From contig JAUQWR010000789.1 of the NCBI GenBank assembly GCA_030835065.1, positions 1 to 15,879 on the forward strand: a stretch of DNA of 15,879 bases, written 5' to 3'. The position numbers were made by a program, and so were the translations under genes. Positions 7,487 to 14,685 of this stretch are shown one piece after another. Positions within the stretch are counted from its first letter, which is position 1; each line of letters begins with the position of its first letter. The notes under the pieces are model-generated. The model did no database searches. It was not told the origin of the DNA and worked only from the letters and a program-made list of their open reading frames with translations. The DNA is from Candidatus Kapaibacterium sp. (GTDB lineage Bacteria; Bacteroidota; Ignavibacteria; Kapaibacteriales; UBA2268).

Positions 7487-8137
7487 ATGAAAACATTCAG
7501 ATTTGTCATATTTGTTTTTTGTGCTTCTATTATCTTTTCTTCTAGAGCTTCATCAGCAGAGCTAAATTTGGTGCTTACTCATAATGAATCCAAAGTTACA
7601 TTAAAACTAATTGATACAAATGAAGATGGCAAATATGACTCAGCGTCTATTCTTGATAATAATGAGATTATTATAAACAACGCTAAGATCAATTTTATAA
7701 TCAAAACTGATGAAAACAATTCATCTTCTAATCAATTATTTGAACTTCCTCAATCATTTCTTTACCAACTTATTGATTTCAAAACAAATAGCAAATTGAT
7801 TTTTAAAGCAAAAATCAAAGCAAAATACAATAGCAGCGAATTAGACATTTCACTTGATGCCAAATCAAATATTTTAAATATATATTCTGAAAATTTTACA
7901 AAAAGCTATAATATAAGAAATAATGAAGATATTTCTGGTTTAAATAATAATGTTTTAATATTTAAAAACACAAAACCCACAAATATTTTAGTTTTTGATA
8001 TGTCTGGGAAGCTGGTTCTAAATAAAGATTATGATGGTAATAGCGCAATTAGTATGAATCATTTGCCCAATGGGAAGTATTTTATCGAATATCTTGATTC
8101 TGGATTATTAAACGTAGTAATACACAACAAAAATTAG
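7487..8137 (+). CDS. Small exported protein with T9SS-like C-terminal sorting domain
   Basis: A 216-residue protein that I do not recognise as a named family. The N-terminus is a signal peptide (hydrophobic residues 6-17, likely cut after ASSA at residue 24). Residues 43-51 read DTNEDGKYD, the D-x-N-x-D-G-x-x-D pattern of calcium-binding EF-hand, dockerin and thrombospondin-3 loops. The middle is Asn/Lys/Ser-rich beta-like sequence. Residues about 166-212 (ILVFDMSGKLVLNKDY; HLPNGKYFIEYLDSG) match the shape of type IX secretion type A sorting domains (IYDxxGK ... LxxGxYxI), although the usual PNP lead-in and a strong terminal lysine strand are missing. Secretion by T9SS is therefore likely, not certain. 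AGGA precedes the ATG by about eight bases. It ends four bases from the convergent GT4 gene, with no terminator visible between them. Confidence 0.75.
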   Translation: MKTFRFVIFVFCASIIFSSRASSAELNLVLTHNESKVTLKLIDTNEDGKYDSASILDNNEIIINNAKINFIIKTDENNSSSNQLFELPQSFLYQLIDFKTNSKLIFKAKIKAKYNSSELDISLDAKSNILNIYSENFTKSYNIRNNEDISGLNNNVLIFKNTKPTNILVFDMSGKLVLNKDYDGNSAISMNHLPNGKYFIEYLDSGLLNVVIHNKN

Positions 8138-8141
8138 TGCT

Positions 8142-9284
8142 TTATTTTTTTATTTCTTCTTTATATATTTCAATAATCGAGCGGGCATAATTATCCCAAC
8201 GATATAAATCTAACTTAGTATATGCTCTTTCGATCAATGTTTTTGCAAATTCAGGATTATTTATTATTGAATATGCTTTTTGTGCAATATCTTCAGGGCT
8301 GTATGGATCTGCAACAAGTCCTGCATCTGAAGCTATTTCAGGTAATGAAGATACATTAGAAGTAACCACAGGCACTCCACAAGCAAAGGCTTCGACAATT
8401 GGTAAACCAAAACCTTCTCTAAACGAAGGAAACAGCATCAAATCGGCACTTGCAATCAACATAATCAGATCTTCTCTGCTCAAATATTGAGTTGTAATAA
8501 TACTATTTTTTAAATTTGTTAGATTATTATTGATAAGCAAAGAATTCAATTCTTCATATGAAGTATTTGGGAGTACAAATTTACCTTGATAATTGTATTT
8601 ATTAATCAATATATTAGCTGCTGCTAATGCTCCTTTAATATTCTTTCGAGGATGATTTGACCCAATCAGAAATATATAACTATCACCATTAGTAAATTTC
8701 TGCCTTATATGTTGTTTTTGATTATTATCAAGTTTCACTTTAAAATCATCACTAACACCATTATAAACAGTTTTTATCTTTGATTTTTCGACATTCATCA
8801 GCGTGGAAATATTATCTCTTTCGGTATTAGAAACAGTGATAATTTTCTTAGCTTTTTTAACAGCTCTTTTTGCAAAAACTTTTCTATAAAAATTCCCAAA
8901 CTGCTGATAATAAGACACTCCTTTTTTAAAGAACTCTATTTGTTCAAAAAAAATAGTATCATGCATGGTGATTACATAAGGTACATTAATAAATAAAGGT
9001 GCAGTATTTGCAGTGAAATGAATTAAATCTAAAGCATGAGAATTAGCAATTTTAGGCAATCTAAATTGCTCCCAATCTATATAATTTTTGGCAGGGAAGA
9101 CAAATAATTTAAAATTATCGCCCAAATAGGGCAAACAATCAAAGTCTTTATCAGATTTTATATACAAATAATATTCGTTTTGAGTATCAATTAAAGCCAA
9201 TTGTTTTATAAATTCAATTGTCACATAATCGATCCCATATTTCTTGGGTCTGAACAACCTCTGAGCTTCGATACCAATTCTCAT
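8142..9284 (-). CDS. GT4-family glycosyltransferase (GT-B fold)
   Basis: A 380-residue cytosolic glycosyltransferase. The N-terminal acceptor domain starts MRIGIEAQRLFRPKKYGIDY, close to mannosyl/rhamnosyl transferases of the GT4 type, with DLIHFTAN, VITMHD and IITVSNTERDN. The C-terminal nucleotide-sugar domain shows IKTVYNGV, FLIGSNHPRKNIKGAL, the helix region DLMLFPS, and the E-x7-E motif REGFGLPIVEAFACGVPVV. It should use a nucleotide sugar to extend an envelope or exopolysaccharide; donor and acceptor cannot be read. The open frame reaches a TTG at 9293, but the ATG at 9282-9284 matches the usual family N-terminus (MRIGI). No good ribosome site lies directly before either; a perfect hairpin (9292-9316) separates it from proS, 42 bases upstream on the same strand. 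Confidence 0.9.
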   Translation of the reverse strand: MRIGIEAQRLFRPKKYGIDYVTIEFIKQLALIDTQNEYYLYIKSDKDFDCLPYLGDNFKLFVFPAKNYIDWEQFRLPKIANSHALDLIHFTANTAPLFINVPYVITMHDTIFFEQIEFFKKGVSYYQQFGNFYRKVFAKRAVKKAKKIITVSNTERDNISTLMNVEKSKIKTVYNGVSDDFKVKLDNNQKQHIRQKFTNGDSYIFLIGSNHPRKNIKGALAAANILINKYNYQGKFVLPNTSYEELNSLLINNNLTNLKNSIITTQYLSREDLIMLIASADLMLFPSFREGFGLPIVEAFACGVPVVTSNVSSLPEIASDAGLVADPYSPEDIAQKAYSIINNPEFAKTLIERAYTKLDLYRWDNYARSIIEIYKEEIKK

Positions 9285-9291
9285 AATAATC

Positions 9292-9316
9292 AAGGAGATG
9301 CACAGAGCATCTCCTT
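9292..9316 (-). promoter_or_regulatory. Perfect intergenic hairpin between proS and the GT4 gene
   Basis: AAGGAGATGC, a five-base loop, GCATCTCCTT: ten perfect pairs. It starts ten bases after the proS stop and ends seven bases before the GT4 ATG. On the minus-strand transcript the 5' arm contains AAGGAG, a strong ribosome-binding sequence that would be buried in the stem. The 3' side is GATTATT rather than a T run, so it is not a classical terminator; it may stabilise the proS message, attenuate, or control translation of the transferase. Confidence 0.6.
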
Positions 9317-9326
9317 TATATCCTTA

Positions 9327-11021
9327 TTATTTCAAAAAAGATTCTAATCTGGCATAAAGATTTGCCAAAGGAATTATTTCGCGTTCGTCACTTGCACGGA
9401 ATTTAATTTCTACATTGCCATCTTTAAGGTTTTTACCACCAATAATAACTTGTACAGGCAATCCCAACAAATCAGCATCGTTGAACTTAATACCAGCTGT
9501 TTCTGCTCTATCATCATATAGCACTTCATATTTCAGTTCGCTAAGTTTTGCATAAACTTCTTCGCAAGCGGCATTAACTTCATCAGATTTATGTTGGTTC
9601 ACTCCGATTAGATGTATATGATAAGGAGCAAGAGCTTTACTCCATTTGATACCCTTTTCGTCATGATTTTGTTCGATAAAACAAGCCATAACACGCTCTA
9701 CACCAATACCATAGCTACCCATAATTATTGGATTTTCTTTGCCATCACTATCAAGGAAAGTAGCACCTAAAGCATCAGAATATTTTGTACCTAATTTAAA
9801 TATATGACCCAATTCAATAGCTTTAACAACTCTCAGTGGTTCGCCGTTTACTACAGATGGTTCGCCTTCGATTACAGTACGTAAATCATAAAATTCATCA
9901 ATCTTGCAATCTCTATCTAAATCAATATTTTTGAAGTGGAAGCCATCTTTATTAGCACCACTAACCATAGAGTTAGCACCTTTGAGCAAATTATCAGCCA
10001 CAACTTTAATTTTTTTCTTAAGATTGACAGGACCAATAGAGCCATGGTCAGCGCCAGTAAATTCGACCAATTCATCCGAAAGAGCGGGACGAAGCAAATT
10101 AGTACCTGCTATAGCCTGAAGTTTAGTTTCATTGAGCTCGTCATTGCCGCGCATTAAAATCAACCAAGGTTCATCATTTACTATATAAACAACTGATTTT
10201 GCACATCTATGCTCTGGTATTCCAAATTGTTCTACCAAATCGTCGATAGTTTTTGCATTAGGAGTAGCAAACTCTTCAATTGGCAAGTTTTCATCGATTC
10301 TGCCAACTGGAAGAATAGCAGAACTAGCAACTTCGATATTAGCAGAGTAGCCTTCAGCAATAGCGCAAGTATCTTCGCCGGAATTAGATTCGACCATAAA
10401 TTCTTGAGATTGTCTGCCACCCATAGCACCGCTCGAAGCGCCCACAACAAAAAACTTAATACCGCAACGTTCGAAAATATTGCAATAAGCTTGATAATGC
10501 TTATCGTATGCTACATCTAATCCTTCCCATGATGAATCCATAGAATAAGCATCTTTCATAATAAATTGTCTGCCACGCAAAACGCCTGATTTTGGTCTTG
10601 CTTCGTTACGGAATTTTGTTTGAATTTGGTACCAAATCATTGGCATATCACGATAAGACTTAACGTGCTGGCGAGCATGATAAGTAATAATTTCTTCATG
10701 AGTAGGAGCGAGCACCAATCCATCCCTATTCTTAAGGTGAAACATAACATCGCCCATTGCTTCGACTCTGCCTGTTTGCTCCCAAATTTCAATTGGATTG
10801 AGTGCGGGCAATAAAAATTCTAATCCGCCAATTGCATCCATTTCTTCGCGCAATATTTCAATTACTTTTTTTATTACTCTATAACCCATTGGTAAAAAAG
10901 AAAACACACCCGAAGCCAATTGACGTACCAATCCTGCTCTCAACATTAATTGGTGTGATGGTATCTGTGCTTCTGCCGATTGCTCTTTTAGTGTCGGCAA
11001 AAAATACGCTGACTGTCTCAT
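9327..11021 (-). CDS. proS: Prolyl-tRNA synthetase, bacterial type with editing domain
   Basis: A 564-residue class II synthetase (E. coli ProRS is 572) that charges tRNA-Pro with proline in the cytosol. Residues 1-225 carry the catalytic core with LRAGLVRQLASGVFSFLP, THEE (107-110) and motif 2 FRNEARPKSGVLRGRQF from residue 137. Residues about 226-400 are the YbaK-like insertion domain that removes mischarged alanine, with a lysine at 275 (HRCAKSVVYI) at the position of the E. coli editing lysine, so the editing type is intact. Motif 3 is GSYGIGVERVMA (435-446). The C-terminal anticodon-binding domain includes APYHIHLIGVN and GIKFNDADLLGLPVQVIIG. AGAGGAAAA precedes the ATG. A promoter-like site lies upstream, and the GT4 gene follows on the same strand. 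Confidence 0.98.
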   Translation of the reverse strand: MRQSAYFLPTLKEQSAEAQIPSHQLMLRAGLVRQLASGVFSFLPMGYRVIKKVIEILREEMDAIGGLEFLLPALNPIEIWEQTGRVEAMGDVMFHLKNRDGLVLAPTHEEIITYHARQHVKSYRDMPMIWYQIQTKFRNEARPKSGVLRGRQFIMKDAYSMDSSWEGLDVAYDKHYQAYCNIFERCGIKFFVVGASSGAMGGRQSQEFMVESNSGEDTCAIAEGYSANIEVASSAILPVGRIDENLPIEEFATPNAKTIDDLVEQFGIPEHRCAKSVVYIVNDEPWLILMRGNDELNETKLQAIAGTNLLRPALSDELVEFTGADHGSIGPVNLKKKIKVVADNLLKGANSMVSGANKDGFHFKNIDLDRDCKIDEFYDLRTVIEGEPSVVNGEPLRVVKAIELGHIFKLGTKYSDALGATFLDSDGKENPIIMGSYGIGVERVMACFIEQNHDEKGIKWSKALAPYHIHLIGVNQHKSDEVNAACEEVYAKLSELKYEVLYDDRAETAGIKFNDADLLGLPVQVIIGGKNLKDGNVEIKFRASDEREIIPLANLYARLESFLK

Positions 11022-11073
11022 TTTTCCTCTATAATATTTTATTTAATTATCGTTTTTTGCAAAAATCGAACTA

Positions 11074-11104
11074 CAAATTTAATAAATTCAAACAAATATA
11101 CGAA
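11074..11104 (-). promoter_or_regulatory. Probable promoter of proS
   Basis: On the minus strand TTCG (11104-11101), 19 bases, TAAATTTG (11081-11074). The downstream box matches TAnnTTTG exactly and the upstream box has one mismatch to TTTG. The transcript would start about 45 bases before the proS ATG. Nothing else is seen in the 135-base gap. Confidence 0.5.
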
Positions 11105-11156
11105 TTATTACTTTGATTTATTATTTATTATTATGCTCTAATCTATTTATTTATAT

Positions 11157-11185
11157 AAAAAAACCGGCAGATTAAATTTGCCGGT
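11157..11185 (-). terminator. Rho-independent terminator of the adaptor/FAH/aldehyde dehydrogenase unit
   Basis: On the minus strand ACCGGCA (11185-11179), TGCCGGT (11169-11163), with possible further pairing inside the nine-base loop, followed by seven T (11163-11157). It begins 23 bases after the aldehyde dehydrogenase stop and ends the three-gene unit. Confidence 0.92.
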
Positions 11186-11207
11186 CTCTTTAAGTTTTTT
11201 CGTCAAT

Positions 11208-12572
11208 CTATCTTACAACAATCGTTTTTGCATTTACAAATTCTTTAATACCTTCCTCGGATAGCTCGCGTCCGTATCCCGACATTTTTATACCGCCAAA
11301 TGGAAGTCTGGGATCAGATTTCACATTATCATTAACAAAGCAGGAGCCGGCAAAAATTTCTTCTCTGGCTATTCTTTCGGCTCTTTCTATATTTTGCGAA
11401 AAAACAGCAGCTCCCAATCCAAACAATGTATCATTTGCTTTTGCAATTGCTTCTTCTTCAGTTTTAGCAGGAATAATAGCAGCAACCGGACCAAATGTTT
11501 CTTCGTCGTAAACAGGCATTCCAGGCTCTACATCAGTCAATATTGTAGCTGGATAATAAAATCCATTGCCATCAGGAATTTCGCCGCCAAGCAGCAATCT
11601 GGCTCCAAATTTTATAGATGATTCCACTTGCTCGTGATGCTCTTCCTGAATATCTTTTCTTGCTTGAGGACCAATATCAGTAGATTCCATTGTAGGATTG
11701 CCCATCTTATATTCACTCATGCAATCTAGCAAAGCCTGCTCGAATTCTGTTTTTACAGAATCCATTACAATAAACCTTTTTGCGGCAATACAAGACTGCC
11801 CACTATTGATCAATCGACCTGCAGCACATACTTTAGCGGCATGACGAATATCGGCATCTTCCAAAATGATATATGGATCGCTTCCGCCAAGCTCCATCAC
11901 TGTTTTTTTAATCACAGTGCCAGCAATTGCGGCAACCTTTGCTCCGACTGGCGTGCTGCCTGTTAGCGTTACTGCTGCTACTCCGGGATTAAGTATAATA
12001 CTGCTTACTTGATCGCCGGATATTATCAAAGATTTAAAACATGATTCTGGAATACCGGCATCTAAAAATATTCTTTCAATTTCTAATGCACATCCCATCG
12101 TATTACTAGAATGCTTCAACAAACCGACATTACCTGCCATCAATGCAGGTGCAGCAAACCTAAAGACCTGCCAAAGTGGAAAATTCCATGGCATTATTGC
12201 TAGTACCGGTCCTAATGGATTGTAATGCACATAGCTTTTGCTTGCTTCGGTTTTTACTAACTTATCTTTAAGATGTTCTTCTGCATTTTCGGCATAATAC
12301 CTGCATACAAAAGCACATTTTTCGACTTCAGCAAAACCCTGCCTTATCGGCTTGCCCATTTCAAGAGCCATAAGCATTGCTAATTCTTCTTTTCTTTCAA
12401 TCAGCAGATCTGCAGCTTTAATAATTTTTTCAGCCCTACTTGAAAAACTTTCGCGTCTCCATGAATTAAATGCAGAATTAGCTTGGCGAATGAATATCTC
12501 ACAATCAGAACTCGAGTGCTTAGCATATTCATTTAGCTTTTCGCCGCTATGTGGATTATAAGTAAATATCAT
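11208..12572 (-). CDS. Succinate-semialdehyde dehydrogenase, Sad/YneI type (aldehyde dehydrogenase family)
   Basis: A 454-residue NAD(P)-dependent aldehyde dehydrogenase whose likely reaction is succinate semialdehyde to succinate. Catalytic features are intact: MPWNFPLWQ with N130, LLKH with K153, the cofactor loop TGSTPVG (204-210), MELGGSDPYI with general base E227, and NSGQSCIAAKRF with nucleophile C261. The sequence follows the E. coli Sad (YneI) type rather than GabD in the ELGGSDP and Q-x-C-x-AAKRFI blocks and in its length (Sad 462, GabD 482). The C-terminal LPFGGIKMSGYGRELSEEGI oligomerisation segment is present. GGAG lies about eight bases before the ATG, and the gene starts 12 bases after the FAH-family gene, so the two are co-transcribed. 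Another short aldehyde as the true substrate is possible. Confidence 0.9.
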   Translation of the reverse strand: MIFTYNPHSGEKLNEYAKHSSSDCEIFIRQANSAFNSWRRESFSSRAEKIIKAADLLIERKEELAMLMALEMGKPIRQGFAEVEKCAFVCRYYAENAEEHLKDKLVKTEASKSYVHYNPLGPVLAIMPWNFPLWQVFRFAAPALMAGNVGLLKHSSNTMGCALEIERIFLDAGIPESCFKSLIISGDQVSSIILNPGVAAVTLTGSTPVGAKVAAIAGTVIKKTVMELGGSDPYIILEDADIRHAAKVCAAGRLINSGQSCIAAKRFIVMDSVKTEFEQALLDCMSEYKMGNPTMESTDIGPQARKDIQEEHHEQVESSIKFGARLLLGGEIPDGNGFYYPATILTDVEPGMPVYDEETFGPVAAIIPAKTEEEAIAKANDTLFGLGAAVFSQNIERAERIAREEIFAGSCFVNDNVKSDPRLPFGGIKMSGYGRELSEEGIKEFVNAKTIVVR

Positions 12573-12584
12573 TTCTTTTCTCCA

Positions 12585-13238
12585 CTATTCTGCTTTTACA
12601 TTGATTGTAGCCAGATCATCTAATTTTGCAACTACTGTATCTCCAGACTTAATCTCGGCAACTCCTTCGGGTGTACCAGTAAATATCACATCTCCACGTC
12701 TCAAACTAAATACTTTAGATATATATTTGATTAATGTTTCGATATCTCTCTCCATATCCTTTGTATTACCTTTTTGCCTTAATTCATTATTAACGTAAAG
12801 CTCTAGGCCAAAAGTTCTTTTATCTGTATTAGCAATCGGTACTACATTTGATATTGGAGCTGATTTATAAAATCCTTTAGCTACAGCCCAAGGATGACCT
12901 TTTTCTTTTGCTTTTTTCTGAATATCTCTCAATGTAAGATCTATCCCAACAGCAAATCCTGCTATATAATCTTCATAGTTAGTATTGATTTCTGAATCAG
13001 TACCTTTGCCTATCACAACAACTAATTCTACTTCATGATGAATCGAATTAGAAAAATCAGGAAGTTTAATCAGCTCAGCATCTTCAACATAAGAAGAAGG
13101 AGGTTTAATAAAAACGATAGGTTCGCTTGGTACAGTCGAGCCCATTTCTTTGGCATGTAAAGCATAATTTTGCCCAATACAATACATTACTCCGATTGGC
13201 ATTTCAGTACCATCAGTAAACTTTAGTAAATTTCCCAT
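12585..13238 (-). CDS. Fumarylacetoacetate hydrolase family protein (FAHD1/acylpyruvase-like)
   Basis: A 217-residue single-domain enzyme close in length and motifs to FAHD1, which hydrolyses acylpyruvates and decarboxylates oxaloacetate. Recognisable elements are CIGQNYALHAKEM with H28 and E31, SEPIVFIKPPSSY, HHEVELVVVIG with metal ligands E69 and E71, GFAVGIDLTLRDIQ with metal ligand D100, HPWAVAKGFYKSAP with K121, and GDVIFTGTPEGVAEIKSGD near the end. All known active-site residues of FAHD1 have counterparts at a constant two-residue offset, so the enzyme should be active. The older database name for such proteins (2-hydroxyhepta-2,4-diene-1,7-dioate isomerase) is less likely because no aromatic meta-cleavage genes are nearby. 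GGAG precedes the ATG by about seven bases; the adaptor gene ends 15 bases upstream. Mg2+ or Mn2+ dependent, cytosolic. Confidence 0.9.
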   Translation of the reverse strand: MGNLLKFTDGTEMPIGVMYCIGQNYALHAKEMGSTVPSEPIVFIKPPSSYVEDAELIKLPDFSNSIHHEVELVVVIGKGTDSEINTNYEDYIAGFAVGIDLTLRDIQKKAKEKGHPWAVAKGFYKSAPISNVVPIANTDKRTFGLELYVNNELRQKGNTKDMERDIETLIKYISKVFSLRRGDVIFTGTPEGVAEIKSGDTVVAKLDDLATINVKAE

Positions 13239-13253
13239 AATTTACTCCGTATA

Positions 13254-14519
13254 TTATTTACTTTTTTTCAAATAATTAAATGTTAATTGATCATGATTTG
13301 ATGGCAGAGCCAACAAAATTTCATCTTCGGTGCTGATTCCTCTTTTAATAATTACTTCAGAGTCATTCATTGCACCAATTTCCACTTCTTGTTTGACGAA
13401 ACCGTTACCGTTTTTCTTAATTAAATAATTTATTTTTTTACCTTTTTGTTCTATCGAAAACAAACTTTCGATAGGAACATGTATTACATCTTTAAATTCT
13501 TCTACCACTACTTCATTGCTAGTAGTCATAGATGGAAGCAAGGTCGAGTCTTGACCATTAATTCTTACTACAACTTCAAATACTTTTGAGTCAGAATTTT
13601 TACGTTCTTCACCAATATTTGCAACACTAACAACCGAGCCCCATACTTTCTTATTAGTATTAGCATCAAGACTTAGTCTTACGCTTTGCCCAACTTTGAT
13701 TTTTTGTATATCAATTTCATTTACAAACGTAACAGATTCCATTATGGATAAATCAGGCAAGCGAGCAACTATTGGATTCCAGGTATTAATAGTAGAGCCT
13801 TCAGTAAGTCTGGTTCCATTCCAATTACGCATATAAATAAGCATACCATCAGCCGGAGCTTTGACTGTAAACTGGTCAAAGATTTGCATAATCATCGAAA
13901 TACTCTGCTTCTCCATACTTAGATCAGCCCCGACTTCTGATAATTTTGCTATTGATTGCTGTACTTTTGTACCATAGTTTTTTATAGCTTGATCGTAGGC
14001 TTTTAATTCTCTTTCGTAAGCAATTTCTGCCTGACGGCGCACCGAAGGAGCTTCGTAAATCGACTGTTCTTTAGCCAATCTCTTTTCTTCAAGGCTATAT
14101 TTCATATTTTCAATATCATTACGCGCACTTGACAAATTAAGATTACTGTCTAGCTTTGCTTGAAGAAACTGGGATTCATATTTTTGTATTTGAATTTCAT
14201 TCTCTTTAATTTTAGTCATAATTTCTGATCTGTCAAGTTCAGCAATGAAATCGCCGGCTTTTACTTTTGTGCCTTCGGCAATCAATTTAGAAATTTTGAC
14301 TTGGTAAATATTCAATCTTTCGAGTCCGCTCGGACCTCTCACATCGATTGCATTTTTGGCTCTTAATTCGCCCGTAGTTGTTACAGTAACCTTAAAGTAT
14401 CCTTTCTTTGGTTTCACTATCAATTCGCTTTCTGGAGCCTTTTTGAATACAAAATAAGCAGCTATTAAAAGAACTAAACTAATTGCTGAAATTATTATAA
14501 TTTTCTTTTTATTTTTCAT
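13254..14519 (-). CDS. HlyD/MacA-type periplasmic adaptor (membrane fusion protein)
   Basis: A 421-residue adaptor that would bridge an inner-membrane pump and an outer-membrane channel. A Lys-rich start and one transmembrane helix (about residues 6-24, IIIISAISLVLLIAAYFVF) anchor it; there is no lipobox cysteine. The first lipoyl/barrel-sandwich half lies at about 60-96 (VKISKLIAEGTKVKAGDFIAELD), a long coiled-coil hairpin at about 97-215, the second lipoyl half at FTVKAPADGMLIY (217-229), then beta-barrel and membrane-proximal domains. The long hairpin fits MacA-like or RND-type adaptors. The open frame extends to a GTG at 14531, but the ATG at 14517-14519 has AAGGTGG eight bases upstream and that GTG lies inside it. 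Odd point: no ABC or RND permease or TolC-like gene is adjacent; the next genes, 15 and 12 bases apart, are cytosolic enzymes. Confidence 0.88.
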   Translation of the reverse strand: MKNKKKIIIISAISLVLLIAAYFVFKKAPESELIVKPKKGYFKVTVTTTGELRAKNAIDVRGPSGLERLNIYQVKISKLIAEGTKVKAGDFIAELDRSEIMTKIKENEIQIQKYESQFLQAKLDSNLNLSSARNDIENMKYSLEEKRLAKEQSIYEAPSVRRQAEIAYERELKAYDQAIKNYGTKVQQSIAKLSEVGADLSMEKQSISMIMQIFDQFTVKAPADGMLIYMRNWNGTRLTEGSTINTWNPIVARLPDLSIMESVTFVNEIDIQKIKVGQSVRLSLDANTNKKVWGSVVSVANIGEERKNSDSKVFEVVVRINGQDSTLLPSMTTSNEVVVEEFKDVIHVPIESLFSIEQKGKKINYLIKKNGNGFVKQEVEIGAMNDSEVIIKRGISTEDEILLALPSNHDQLTFNYLKKSK

Positions 14520-14527
14520 ATAAATTG

Positions 14528-14534
14528 CCACCTT
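14528..14534 (-). promoter_or_regulatory. Ribosome binding site that fixes the adaptor start
   Basis: AAGGTGG on the minus strand, eight bases before the ATG at 14519. It overlaps the upstream in-frame GTG (14531), which argues against that codon as the start. Confidence 0.7.
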
Positions 14535-14628
14535 ATAGACAATTCGAATTTAATTAAAATTATCAATTTGTAATTTAGCAATAGATTCATAAATACAGAA
14601 GAAAATAATTCATTTTTTAGATAAAAAT

Positions 14629-14660
14629 AAAAAAAATCGCAATTATAGCTAATTGCGATT
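14629..14660 (-). terminator. Rho-independent terminator of the GT9 gene
   Basis: On the minus strand AATCGCAATT (14660-14651), six-base loop, AATTGCGATT (14644-14635), ten perfect pairs and a possible eleventh, followed by eight T (14636-14629). It begins 25 bases after the GT9 stop and isolates that operon from the adaptor unit. Confidence 0.92.
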
Positions 14661-14685
14661 CTTATTAAATTTTAATTTTTTTGAA

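Noticed and set aside
9904..10520. Several plus-strand open frames of 71-103 codons
   Set aside because: They are antisense shadows of proS, with no ribosome sites and no recognisable domains.
14635..14660. GCAATT/AATTGC arms here as another operator related to the 4054-4088 repeat
   Set aside because: The position after a stop codon and the adjoining run of eight T identify it as a terminator; the shared hexamer is likely chance in AT-rich DNA.
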